From Myrica gale (taxonomy: Eukaryota; Streptophyta; Magnoliopsida; Fagales; Myricaceae), in the NCBI GenBank assembly GCA_963930655.1, contig OZ005619.1:18871752-18935751 (forward strand): a stretch of 64,000 nt of DNA. Direction: 5' to 3'. The position numbers and the translations under genes are program-made. Below the pieces are notes generated by a model. The model did not search any database, was not told where the DNA came from, and saw only the letters and a list, made by a program, of their open reading frames with translations. Shown here in pieces: positions 35,029 to 47,200 of the stretch. Within the stretch, counting starts at the first letter, position 1; each line of letters opens with the position of its first letter.

Positions 35029-38000
35029 ATGACGATGACGATGCTCGAGAGCATTGTCTGTGTCCTTATCCTTATGCTGCTTCTGATTCTATTCCTCATC
35101 TTCCTTGTCTGCAAACCGTGGCGCTCCTCCTCTCGTTCGCGCACCATCAAGGTACTTCTTAGCTTACTATTTCTGTTCAATCCATTATTTTTGACTGGAA
35201 GCTAGAGGGTTTAATCGTCCTTCTCCTTATCTTCTTGATGCAATGCCCGGTTTGGTTGCTGGGAAATGGTCAGAAAAATTGGGAAATATTTCAGAGTTCT
35301 CCCTAATGTTTGTTTCGGTTTGGTCGATATCGATTTGTGGTTTTACATTGTGTTCCTCTTTCCTAGACTACGGGATTGTACGAAATAAACACCCCTTTAG
35401 GGTTTAGTTGTGTGCCCCTTTTCAGTCTGCTTCGAGATTAATAGACAGGCATGATCAGTTTTTCCAGGTGATAAGTGTGGGATTATAGGAACGAAGCCTC
35501 TTACGAGTGAGCATTGATTCTGGGTTTTTCTATATCTATTTTTTCTTAAATTTTTAGGGGCCCATGTTACTCACCTGGCTGAACTCAGAGCTGAAGGATA
35601 TAAATTCGTTTCTCGTTTATGTTTGGTTTGTGGATGTTAGCTGCTGTTCTTTCACGTTCATGTCCTTGGGTTTGGACTGTTCCATTCATTTAATCAGCCG
35701 ATTTTTGCACCTTGCTAGTTGTTTAAAGCAGCAAGCTATGTAAATTGCTTTGTTTCATTCTGGAATAAGTTTTTACTGTTTGTTTACATAAACTAATTTC
35801 CTAAATATTTTTATGTCTTCAATGAGTGTTCATTGTGCTCGGAAATTTCCAACACCTTTAGCTACAGTTTTTTCCTTGTTGGTGAAAGATGATTGCAGCT
35901 TAGTTGTATTTTTGAGATTTATACGGTGTACCTATCAATGGTGTATATGCAAGTAATGGAATTTTGAGTTATTTCCTTATCGATTTGCAACTTGAATACA
36001 TGCCATGGTATAGAAAAATATTTTTCACCTTAATGTCAAAGACAAGGTACATAATATTAAGTTCAGAGATCAATCCATAAGGGTGAAACTAGGGACTTGG
36101 ATCTACTCTTGATAAATCTCTTTGCTTTTCCTTTATAATTATATATTTGCAAATGTTGTGCTTTCAGAATGCATTCCTTCATGCAATGAGTTATGATTCT
36201 CCCCTCCCCCATCCTTGGCCTCATCAGACGAACAGGTTGTCGGGGTGGTTGGGGGGGGGGAGGAGGAGCTAAACTCCACATGCAATGGTTACTTCTTTTG
36301 CAACTTGAATACATGCCATGGTATAGAAAAATATTTTTCACCTTAATGTCAAAGACAAGGTACATAATATTAAGTTCAGAGATCAATCCATAAGGGTGAA
36401 ACTAGGGACTTGGATCTACTCTTGATAAATCTCTTTGCTTTTCCTTTATAATTATATATTTGCAAATGTTGTGCTTTCAGAATGCATTCCTTCATGCAAT
36501 GAGTTATGATTCTCCCCTCCCCCATCCTTGGCCTCATCAGATGAACAGGTTGTCGGGGTGGTTGGGGGGGGGGGAGGAGAAGCTAAACTCCACATGCAAT
36601 GGTTACTTCTTTTGTAGGTTGGTGAGCTAGAAAATCCTCTTGTTTCAGATGATGTGGTTATTACCCAAAACCAAGGCAATGAATTGCCGAGAGATTATGA
36701 TCTAGAGGGAGCACTTGTTCAAGACGAAGGTCATTTCCGCTCACCTAGAACCCATGGGCTTGTTCATAAACAAAGGCTTCCACCAGTACCTACCCATATT
36801 ACTCAGGGTATTCAGTGTTCTTTACTCATTTTACGTTTGAACAATACTAATTTAGTAGTTATACTTAGTTGTTCTTCTCTTTCAAAGACCTAAGCCAAAC
36901 CACAATCTTATTCTTCATTCTTCCCAGGTAATAGCATAGTTTTAGATATTATATCTGGAGGAGGATCAGATGTTTTGCTGGGTCAAACGCTTAAGCGCCC
37001 TTTGACAACAGAACACGTCGCAGAATTTCTAGAACATGGTAGACAAAGTTTAGAAGATAATAGATTTCAAGAGGACAAGGACATTCTGAGTCAAAGTAAT
37101 TTCTTAACTCTTTCCTTGTAATAAGAGTTCAATTTTTCTATTCCTCTTGTAAGTGGCTCAGTATAAAAAACCTGTGATCATATCTTTATGTTAGAAGTGC
37201 AGGAAGCTTCCTTACCCTGGAGGTTATCTCGGGTCCATCTCGTGGGGCTCGATGCTCTGTACAGTCAACAAATAACTCTAGGCTTCCGCTGACCCTTGGA
37301 AGGGTTTCTCCAAGTGATTTATTATTGAAGGATTCAGAGGTATCAGGGAAGCATGCGATGATAAACTGGAACTTGAATGTAAGCCTTCACAATGACTATA
37401 CAACTTTCATTTCCATTCTGCTTATGTGTGACATATATGGCGCTACTTACTGTATGCTGGTATTATTGGTTTCAGAAAATGAGGTGGGAGCTTGTAGATA
37501 TGGGGAGCCTAAATGGAACACTTCTAAATTCACAGCCGATTAACCATCCTGATTCTGGAAGTAGACATTGGGGTGACCCAATGGAACTTGCAAGTGGAGA
37601 CATAATAACTCTTGGGACGACCTCAAGATTATATGTAAGTTGATGTATCTATTTTTGGAGTTGCAATTATAGTGGCTGTCTGATGCTGTGTGATGAATAC
37701 TCATGCTTAAAATGAATGGAAAATATATGAACTGACATAATGCGTATCTGTTTTGTGCTATTAAATAATTTCTATGGTCAAGAAGTTCTTGCATTTAAGG
37801 AACGTACTCATAAGTTTTTCTGTATTATCTGCAATTTGCTTATTTTTATCCACCAGATCTTTAGTATACTATTCTGTGTGCATTTAAACAATTTGCATAT
37901 TTGTTGAACTTTTGTATAGCACAGTGCAGTGACTTTCCATCTTGAAGAGTTTTTCAAGCTACATTGACGGTTCTACATCTTCAAGTTCTGAATATTCTTA

Positions 38001-41000
38001 TAAAAAAAGTTCTGAATATTCATAACGTAGTTTTCCATCTTGAAGAGTTTTTCAAGCTACATTGACTGTTCTACATCTTCAAGTTCTGAATATTCTTATA
38101 AAAAAAAGCTCTGAATATTCTTAATGTAGTTGTGTTTCGTATTATTCAGTTTTTCTCTTTTTTTTTTTCTTTCCATTTTGTTCCTTTTCTAATAAATCAT
38201 TTTGGTACTAATTCCATTATTGGAGAACAGTGAGGTGAAATTAAAATATGGAAGCATTTTTGGAGCTTCATATTTTAGGAGGAAAATAATATTTTTATGA
38301 AAAGATTGTAATAAAAAACTATCTAGCTCATGACATGATTAAGGATTATCATGTACTTAAAAGGAGAAAAAGAAAGGGACATGATTTCATAACTTTGATC
38401 TTGTAAATTCTGGCTTTTCATTATTATGCCATGCTAAATTGCTTGTATGAGGATACTGGAAATGAGGAAATTGATTTTCTTTGAAGTTTTTAAGTATAAT
38501 TTATTTCTCTGTTTTTGGATTTTTGAATGTAGTTTGCCACTGTTGCTACTTATTTTGATCACTACCTGGAATATCCTGTGTTAGGTTCACATTACGTCTC
38601 AAACTGAGTGTCGGATACCGTTTGGAGTTGGTGTGGCATCAGATCCAATGGCTTTGCGCAGAGGAGGAAAGAAGCTTCCTATGGAAGACGTGTCCTATTA
38701 TCAGTGGCCTCTTCCTGGGGCTGACCAGGTTTTGGAGTTAGTTGTTTATTCTTCATTTATATCTTCCCCAAGAGCTATGCTCACCTGGTTCTTATTATGC
38801 AGTTTGGTTTGTTTGGCATTTGTGATGGACATGGTGGAGCAGGGGCTGCCAAATATGCTAGCAAGTTAGTTCTCAACTTGAACATGCTATCTTAGAGCGG
38901 TTTTGTAACTTTTTCATCATTGGTAACTGTTAGGTCAGGCAGAATTTCACTCTTTTTTACCGGCATTTCGGTGTACCATAAAATGCATGCTCTTAAGTTA
39001 ATGCTTCATGTTTGTCATCCAGGGAAATGCTTGATTAAATCTCATGCTCTTTTTAGATAAACCTTTCTCTTTGGACGGACATAATTATGGGAACTGCAAG
39101 AGCTCAGTTGGACTTCAACCCAAGTACTGGTGGATTAAACTATGAGTTATTGTCCTGATTCAAATGGTTAATAGCTCTTTAATTCACAAGGGTATAGATG
39201 GCAGATAATGAATTAGATAGTTGGCTCACCCTTTTATTTGGTCCTTTTAAAGTATACACAAATATGCATGCTCATACTCCCATTTGCCTGTACACACATG
39301 TGCACAGGTGTATATCTATTTCATACTGAACTCCTGTATCCTTTTTTATCTCGAGCATATTTGCAAAGCAGGAACTGATTTGGCAGTGCAATAATCAGTT
39401 TCTGCTAGATTGTATTAAAAAATGACTGTTTTTATGATTGGGATTCTCAAACAACCTTTGCCGTTGCTCATGTCTCCTTCGAGACGCTGTTACTCTCCAT
39501 TTTGGTTTTTATAGAAATTCTGCACCTGATCTTGCTTTTCCATAATGTGCATCAAGATGCTCGGCTGTTGTCCGATACCTTTGTATTCACTGTTGATTTT
39601 CTCCTCCAGAATTCTACCTGAGATTATTGCTACCATTTTGACGGATTCACTAAAAAGGGAGCGGGTCTTGTCGCTATGTGATGCTTCGGATGTTCTGAGG
39701 GATGCATTTTTTCAAACAGAAGCATGCATGAATCAGTGTTATGAGGTATGATGGTTTTTTGTTCTCTTGCAGTGAAATGCATTTTTCCTTTTTCTTTTTA
39801 ACTTCACTTTCTTCGTTACTTGTAATTGAAATAGTAGAGGTATTTGTTGGATAACTCTTACCTCAATAGCTGTGGTTATTGTTGGGATTATTCACAAGAT
39901 TCTCCATTTTAGTCGTATTTATTTTTAGAATTTAGTAGTCTATGCTGTCAATAGAGCAACGGTGGGGGAGAAATTATGGGGACAGCTACCAGATTGTAAA
40001 GTGGATTCGGAACACATGGTAACAAAAGGATACCTAATTGGATCAACTAAAGAAGGAAACCATGAAAAAGGTTACTGTAGTTTTACTGTTTTGTTTGAGA
40101 TAGCTTCTGCTATTATGTTTATTTTGTGGCTGTCTCGCAGCATGGCAAAATCAGTTTCTTGCTGTGGCCCTAGATATCTCACTACCTGCACCTCCTTACT
40201 TACTACACCACAACAGCCTGGAATAGGATGTTGTTCCCATTATTATATACTTTTAAGGCCATACAAATCTGTGATGAGTTTCATTTGTTTACAATATGAT
40301 TGCAGACAAATGCTCTTCATGTGTACAAAGTAGAATCTACTACGGTACAAATCAATGAGGATAGTTCAGGATCTGGTCCCAGATGAACTGCAGATTTAGT
40401 AAACCATGATATTCGGAATATGCCAATGTAGCTCCCAGTTGGCAACTACTACTCTAATGTGACTCCCAATTGCTCTTTTTGTGGTACTCAAATATAGTAT
40501 TTCGAGATTTATGATTCTTCGCTTTACTGTGGGTTAAGAAAAGGCCTTTGCTTTAGTACTGGTAGTTGTCTAGTCCAGTAATGTTGCTAGTCTGAAAATT
40601 GCTGAGGGAAGTTGCTTGTAGAGAGTTGCAGATTTCAGTTATCATGCTTGGTTAGAAGAAATGTGCCTTCTATTTAAGAAGGAAAAAAATCGTGGTTTTG
40701 GGATCCATATACCTGTATGGCCCCAAGTACTAACAACCATATCCAATGGGGGGAAAGCTCGACACATGGATATGCTTGGAGGCTATACTAACTATTGATT
40801 TATGATAAGAGATGGAGAATTGCTTTGGGATTCGCATCTCTGTCTAGGTAGGTGAATTCTTGAGCTGAGAGACTTCCGGGGTCTTATGGACTAACTGCTT
40901 AGCCTAACATGAACAGAGAAAAAGCCAAAAAAGCTCCTTTTTCTGTTTGTATGAATGCTGCTTGCTTGTCCCTTTATGGTGCTTCATGTTTGATTTCTGT

Positions 41001-42798
41001 AATTGTGTATATTGCATTGTGGGAGCTTGGACCATGGAAGTAGTTGTTTAACTGCATGATGAACTGCCGTGTTCATATTTTTTATGCTGTTTCATATTTG
41101 ATGTGCCTTTTCCTAGGAGAGTTCGACTGTTTTGAGTATCCTATACCCCACCCCGACTCTTTATTACAGATGATTTGAAAGGGTTGTTCTATCTTCTTTA
41201 AATATTTGTTCTGTTAGTAACTCAAGGGTTTGCACATCATGACTGTCTATTTTTTGCAGGGCTGTACTGCAACGGTCCTTCTGGTATGGGTTGATGGTGA
41301 TGGAAATTTCTTTGCACAAGGTGCAAATGTTGGGGATTCGGCTTGTATCATGAAGTACGTCTTCATGTTCTCATTCTTTTTGTTCGTCATTGGGATGCTA
41401 TAGAGTCGAAACTAGTATGCTAGGCTACTGCAAAGGGTATTGGTGGACGAGCTCAGCTGTGATCTACTGAAGAATAGTCCTCGTGGCTACTATAATTTCT
41501 TATATTCTTGTGATACCTTTGCGCTAGAATTTTGTTTATCCATTCTTTGAAAATGAATAGTTCAATGAATATGGTAGAATATAACAGGAAAATGGTTGTT
41601 ATCAATTTTATGTCCTAACCAATGTGATTACAGTTGGATTCTATTTTGTTTTAATACTACGGCCATAGGATCGATGCATATGCATTGTGACGTACCATTG
41701 TTGTTGTGTTGTATTGTTTTCTCTCTTTGCATCTTGAAAAGTTGTATTTCTGGTGGTTTTGAGTGTCTGGTATCAGTAGCTCAAAATTTTCTTGCAACTA
41801 TATTTTTAATTGCCTGATTAACAACTTGATTTTGTTGTGGCAGTGTCGATGGGCTACACATTAAGATGACAGAAGACCATAAAATAACTAGTCATTCTGA
41901 AAGACTCCGGATTGCAGAAACAGGAGAACGACTGAAAGATGGGGAGACTCGTCTCTGTGGTAATCAACATTACTTGAACTTTTGTAGATAATTAAATATT
42001 TATTAATTGCTCACCTTTTTTTCCTCCCTAGTTCAGGATTGAACCTTGCTCGGATGCTTGGAGACAAATTTCTTAAACAGCAGGATTCCCGCTTCAGTTC
42101 AGAGCCTTATATAAGTCAAGTTGTGCATATCAGTCCATCAAGTGGGGCATTTGCTCTTTTGGCAAGGTGATTTTGCTTTGTTGTTCGGCTTTCTATTTCT
42201 TGTTTTCTATTTATGCATCTTGATTTGGTTACTGTTGGCTAATCTGCTGATTGACCTTGTTTTGGATATCTACTTTCACGGGAATGTGACCATGACATAG
42301 CTGTTTCTTTCCCTTGAACTCCAGATATTAATATCTTTCTCTTTGAATGAGATATATATGAATCCTCGACTGTAGCAGAACTATACATTTGCTTTCTCAT
42401 ATTCTGTTAGGTATTTTGAATTTTCTATTGTTCATCTTCTAAACGTGACCCTTGATTGTGCAATAATAACAGTGATGGGTTATGGGATGTCATTAGTGTG
42501 AAGAAGACAACGCAACTAGTCCTTCAGGTATTTTCTTTCTCCATGATTTTAAGATCTCTTCTGATCACTAGAGGGTTTATTTTATTTTTATGTCTCAAGT
42601 CTTCTGAGTCTTTTTAATATATCACTACGTTTCTGAGCTTGACAGACAAGGGAGAGATGCTCGGCAGAGGAGAATTCGGCAGAGAAGATTGCTAATTGTT
42701 TGTTGAGTGAGGCTAGAACACTGCGAACAAAGGATAATACGGCTATAATTTTCTTAGATTTTGACACAGCTAGAATATCATGTAAAGATCAATCTTGA
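35029..42798 (+). CDS. KAPP: Kinase-associated protein phosphatase (FHA + PP2C)
   Basis: Complete 13-exon gene, 568 aa (Arabidopsis KAPP is about 580). Exons: 35029-35151, 36618-36807, 36928-37095, 37203-37378, 37476-37634, 38585-38728, 38803-38864, 39610-39745, 41260-41354, 41844-41959, 42037-42166, 42473-42527, 42646-42798; all join in frame. Residues about 7-27 form an N-terminal membrane anchor (CVLILMLLLILFLIFLVC). The FHA domain (about 162-272) shows LGRVSP, SGKHA and SLNGTLL, the residues that bind phosphothreonine on receptor-like kinases. The PP2C domain (about 290-560) has the metal-binding DGHGG, the GDSA strand, LLASDGLWDV and DNTAIIF. KAPP dephosphorylates and down-regulates receptor kinases such as CLV1. 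The start is supported by the anchor being in exon 1. Confidence 0.95.
35985..36613. repeat. 313-bp tandem duplication in KAPP intron 1
   Basis: TTGCAACTTGAATACATGCC at 35985 recurs at 36298 and the following about 310 bp are repeated almost exactly, including a CCCCTCCCCCATCC and a G10-type run. Copy 2 ends in CTTCTTTTGTAG, the acceptor of KAPP exon 2; copy 1 ends in the same pyrimidine tract followed by CAAC instead of TAG. Confidence 0.93.
37934..38129. repeat. 98-bp tandem duplication in KAPP intron 5
   Basis: TTTCCATCTTGAAGAGTTTT begins at 37934 and again 98 bp later. Both copies contain CTACATCTTCAAGTTCTGAA and an A-run followed by CTGAATATTC. They differ at a handful of bases. Wholly intronic. 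Confidence 0.9.
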
Positions 42799-44242
42799 TT
42801 TCAATCAAGAGGTTATAGTGTTAAACTAATGATTATAATTGTTCTCTGTTATTTTTTAAACTTTTTGTACCATCACCTTTTCTCTTCTTCCAAGTGGTAT
42901 CAGCCAACCGGTGGTTGTATATTCTGCCGATTACTTGGTACTAGAAGAGTAAGAAGCTCTGCTTCTAGATGTATAGTGCAGATGGCCATTTGGTATCCAC
43001 ATTGGTGGCACTTGAGGTTAAAGTCAGAGAACCCTGAAAGGTTGGTCCTATGGTGCTATAAGATGGAAGATGTCGTCACAAGCGCAAAGTGATCGGAGAG
43101 ACTCCATTGCCAAATTTTCGGTGCAGTTCAGGGACCAAGTTGTTGATACTGGAGACCTTTTCCCCATTGATTATGGGACAATACAATTGGATACAGTTGC
43201 CCGAGGTGTTTTTTCGAAGACATGGCGGACGCTTTCTACTGTGGAGACTGGCTAACTATAGGAAGACTAACACCATTTAGCATTCTACAGTAAAGCTAAA
43301 ATGTAAGTCTGATCTAGAGTAACGCTAAAATGGCCTTTGAGATTGCCATTATGTAAATTTTTGGACTTTTTAATCCGTGTAGGCCTTGTTCTTCACAGTT
43401 AACACCCTAATGTGATAAAGAGGAGATTTATCTCTTTTCTGGCCAACTGAGAAATTAGTCTATTTTAAGGAAAGATGAATATTTTGTGGTCGTTTTGTAT
43501 ATCCCTTCAGAACATGAGGGCCGGAGGCCCTTTTTTTTATGGCCCCGTGGCTGAACTGGAACTTGTAAATGGGAGTGTCCAAATCGCACAACCATCTGAA
43601 CCAGGCAAATTAATAAGCCGAGACAGATGATTTTTCTCGTTGGGCAGGTTGTTTCGGTCTTGGGATATTGGAAATTTTGTAAAATTCGGCTTTGATGAAT
43701 TTGGATTTTTGGCCCTTTATTTTTCATATTATTTTTCTAAATTATGTTTCATATTGTTTGGTCTATGTGATTTTGGCACTTCTTTTTGGGGGTACGTGAT
43801 CTTTGGGACTTAAAACTAGTTCGAATGGGGTCTTACATCATAGGCCCAATCGGCAACCCAACCACCTTCGGTTTTTAAGGTTTTCTTGAGTCGGACTGGT
43901 TGGCTCCATTTGATGATTTTCCGACCAATGATGCGAAAATCGGTTGAGAAGGCCCAAACCAACTCCCGCCGCCGGTTTGGATTGTCCTAAAGCACAGAGT
44001 CCAGTCCAAGACGTTATATGGCTCTTACACTCTGAATTGGACGATTCCCTCTCAAGAATCGGAGACCATGCTAGTTTGGGCCCTATTACTCTCAAGCTAA
44101 TTTTAATTTCAGTATCTACATGGGCGTTAAACTGTTTACTTCCACTCGTCTTATTACGGCAACACCAAAACCCTTCTCCCGTTAAGCGCAAAACCTTCGG
44201 AACTAGGCGCGGTTTTCAATCAGCCAGGAAGACGACACAGAA
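42799..44242. other. KAPP 3' UTR and spacer to the SPOUT1 gene
   Basis: An open stretch at 43070-43255 (+) could give about 61 aa but lacks a recognisable domain. It lies 270 bp past the KAPP stop, so I treat 42799 to roughly 43450 as probable 3' UTR. The rest is spacer and the SPOUT1 leader, about 1.4 kb in total between the two genes in head-to-tail order. Confidence 0.45.
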
Positions 44243-47200
44243 ATGGTGAGGAAGAAAAAGAGGGCCGAAGCTGGATTGGTACCAGAACCAAACGCCCTGA
44301 ATGCACCACCGAATGGAGTTGAGGTCGTTAACGGCGACTCTCATGAGAAGAAGAAGAAGAAGAAGAAGAAAAAGAAGAAAAATAATGAAAGGGATGACGA
44401 AGCAAGGGAAACACCCACAGTCAGTATAGCCCTTGCCGGTTCTATTATCGAAAACGCTCAATCTTTCGATCTCGCCACCCGAGTACATCTTTTTCTTCTC
44501 TCCATTTAGTTTTCTGCTGATTTTGAGCCTTTTTTTTTCATGTGCTCTACTTTTCGCGGCATCCAAACGGAGTCCTGTTTTTTTTCACTTTTTTTTTCAC
44601 TTTCGCAGTTGGCTGGTCAGATTGCACGTGCAGCTACCATTTTCCGGATTGATGAGGTCTGGAGCTATTCCTTATAATTTTTTCACTCCGTGTTTAAGTT
44701 CTCTATTATTGTACTGAACTTTGACTTAATTGTGCTTGGATATAATTATTTACGATGTAATTTTGCCATTCTGTAAACATTTCTTTATTTTCATTGCTAA
44801 ATAACCTGGTAAGTTGTTGGTATCTTACTAAAGAAATTGTTCTTGTACAAACAGGTGGTAGTATTTGATAATAAGAATGATTCAGTGAACGATTTTAACG
44901 TACTGAACAGTACAGATGAGAATGAAAGCGGTGCGGCTTTTCTTATCAGGATCTTACGGTATCTTGAGACACCGCAGTATTTAAGAAAAACTCTCTTCCC
45001 AAGGCATAACAGCTTAAGAGCCGTGGTACACTCTTTAGTTTGCTAATCTATTAATTTTTTCCAGGTAGCAAGTTCATTTTCGTGGTTGAATTTTGTTTCA
45101 TAGGTGACTAAAGTTGTTGGTGTCTTGCATTTGATAGGGACTGTTGCCTCCACTTGATGCTCCACACCATCTGCGGAAGCATGAGTGGGCTCCATACCGA
45201 GAAGGTATGTCTGAATAGTAAAAGAGAATAAAGAATTGGAGAGCAGTACTTTAATTTTCCGGTGATAGATATAGCTTTAGCTTTCAATAGTTTTCTTGAG
45301 GATTCTATACCATTGCTTTAAACAGCTGAAAGATTCATTTGAGGTAACATGACATTCAGTACCATACCCAAATGCTCTAAAACATGAGAAAACCTAGAAA
45401 TAAGAGTAATACAGGGTGAAGAATCTAAGAGGAAGACAGTTTTGAAATAACTTGGATGTAAGATGTAAGTAGTAAAAGTGGTTTTTAATCTGTTAATTTG
45501 ACAGGAGCTGTGAGTTAAGATGGATGTACTTAAATAACGATGCTCGATTTTTTCTTTAGAAAAATTATTTGGATAGAGGAATTTGTATGCAGAACAAATG
45601 GGTGGGGTCACAAACGCAAGAAAAACATTTTTGCTCCTATTGATGGAACATCATGTATTAACATCATTCAGTTATAGGATATTTTCCATCAAATCATGGT
45701 TAGCTAGCCCAATATTGTTGACAATGACTGCTTATTTAGGTTTAAGTTTATGGTTGGTTTCAATGCTATGCTTATTTCCTTCATAGGAGACATAGCAGCA
45801 AAATTTTGATATATTGACTTATCTTCATAGGAGTCACTCTAAAAGAAAGATCTGCCAACTCAGGAACACTCGTTGATGTGGGTCTAACCAAGGTACAGTC
45901 ATTTCTGCTTGTTCTCAAGCTGTTTTGTGCAACTGTGAACTGATTAAAATTTCTTGCATTCCCCTCCTTCTAAACATGTATGCTTCTTCTATTTCCTGTT
46001 GAGCATATCAAGTTGCTCAGCAGAAAAAACAGACAATCCGAGTGAATGTCCCCACTTCTTTTTATTTCTTCGGTGGTATTCCACTCGGATTGTTTGTTGA
46101 GTTTGATAGATGGTGAGTAGAGGCTGGTCAAGAAGTAATTGTTGGTATATGGTTCCTGTCTGTCATTTAGTTTCTTGCTGTATGTACCATTGTCATGGTG
46201 TTGCTGACTAGCTGGTGGGATTCTGAAGTGGAATGCTACAACCTTTTCTCCCCTTCATATCTTCGTAATCTACGTTTAATTTGGCAATGTCAACATGAAG
46301 TATTATGTGGGCATATATTTTGAAAAGCAATTTCTGTCCACCATAATGTTGCTTCTACATTCTAATCTGCAAGTGGATTGTTGTGCTGGTCTTCTTCTGT
46401 AACTCAGCCCTGCAATTGAACATTGGATAACAATTGGAAAAGCAAATGAAAGGACAAATAACATCTCAACAAAAAAATTGTTTGTTTTTAGATTCAGAAT
46501 TGCCAATGAACTCTAGCTCAAATGGTGCCTCCTTTCTTCCTAACAATAGGATGGGAGATGGGATTCAAGAACCACTGGACACGTGTAACTTACCAATACT
46601 AAAATTTGTTAATTCTTTGGTTATTTTATGCAGAATGTTGTTATTAATCAAGTACTGGACCCCGGAACAAGAGTTACTGTGGCTATGGGAACCAACCGCA
46701 ACTTGGATGCTGGTAATGGATAGGTGTTTCTTCTTTTTTTTCTGAGAATTTGTTCCCTTCTAAGTTTTTTCTTAATCTTATCATATTGTTTACTGAGTCA
46801 TGTAGACACCTTATTGCTATGTTGACTCCTTGTGTGTGTCTGATCATTATAATAGAATTCTTGTCTTCTTTTTCTTCGAGTGTGAATTTTCAATTTTTAT
46901 TTTTCCTTGTGTCTCTTTGCATTGTCCTGTTACTAAAAAAAAAAAAAAGACGTGTGATGTATAGGGTTTCTGATTCCGCCATTGCATATGTCAAGGTATA
47001 CCTCGTGAGATTGTCTCGTCCTCCAAGCCCAGGGAAGAAGCAGGAATGTATTGGGGGTATAGAGTGCGATATGCTTCCAATTTGAGTTCAGTTCTCAAGG
47101 ATTCCCCATTCAAGGTATTCATTCTTAGACACTGGGTTTTCCTCTCTTTGCTTTCATTTTGTCTTCCAGGCAACCAGTCACTGAAGCCTTTCTCTATCAA

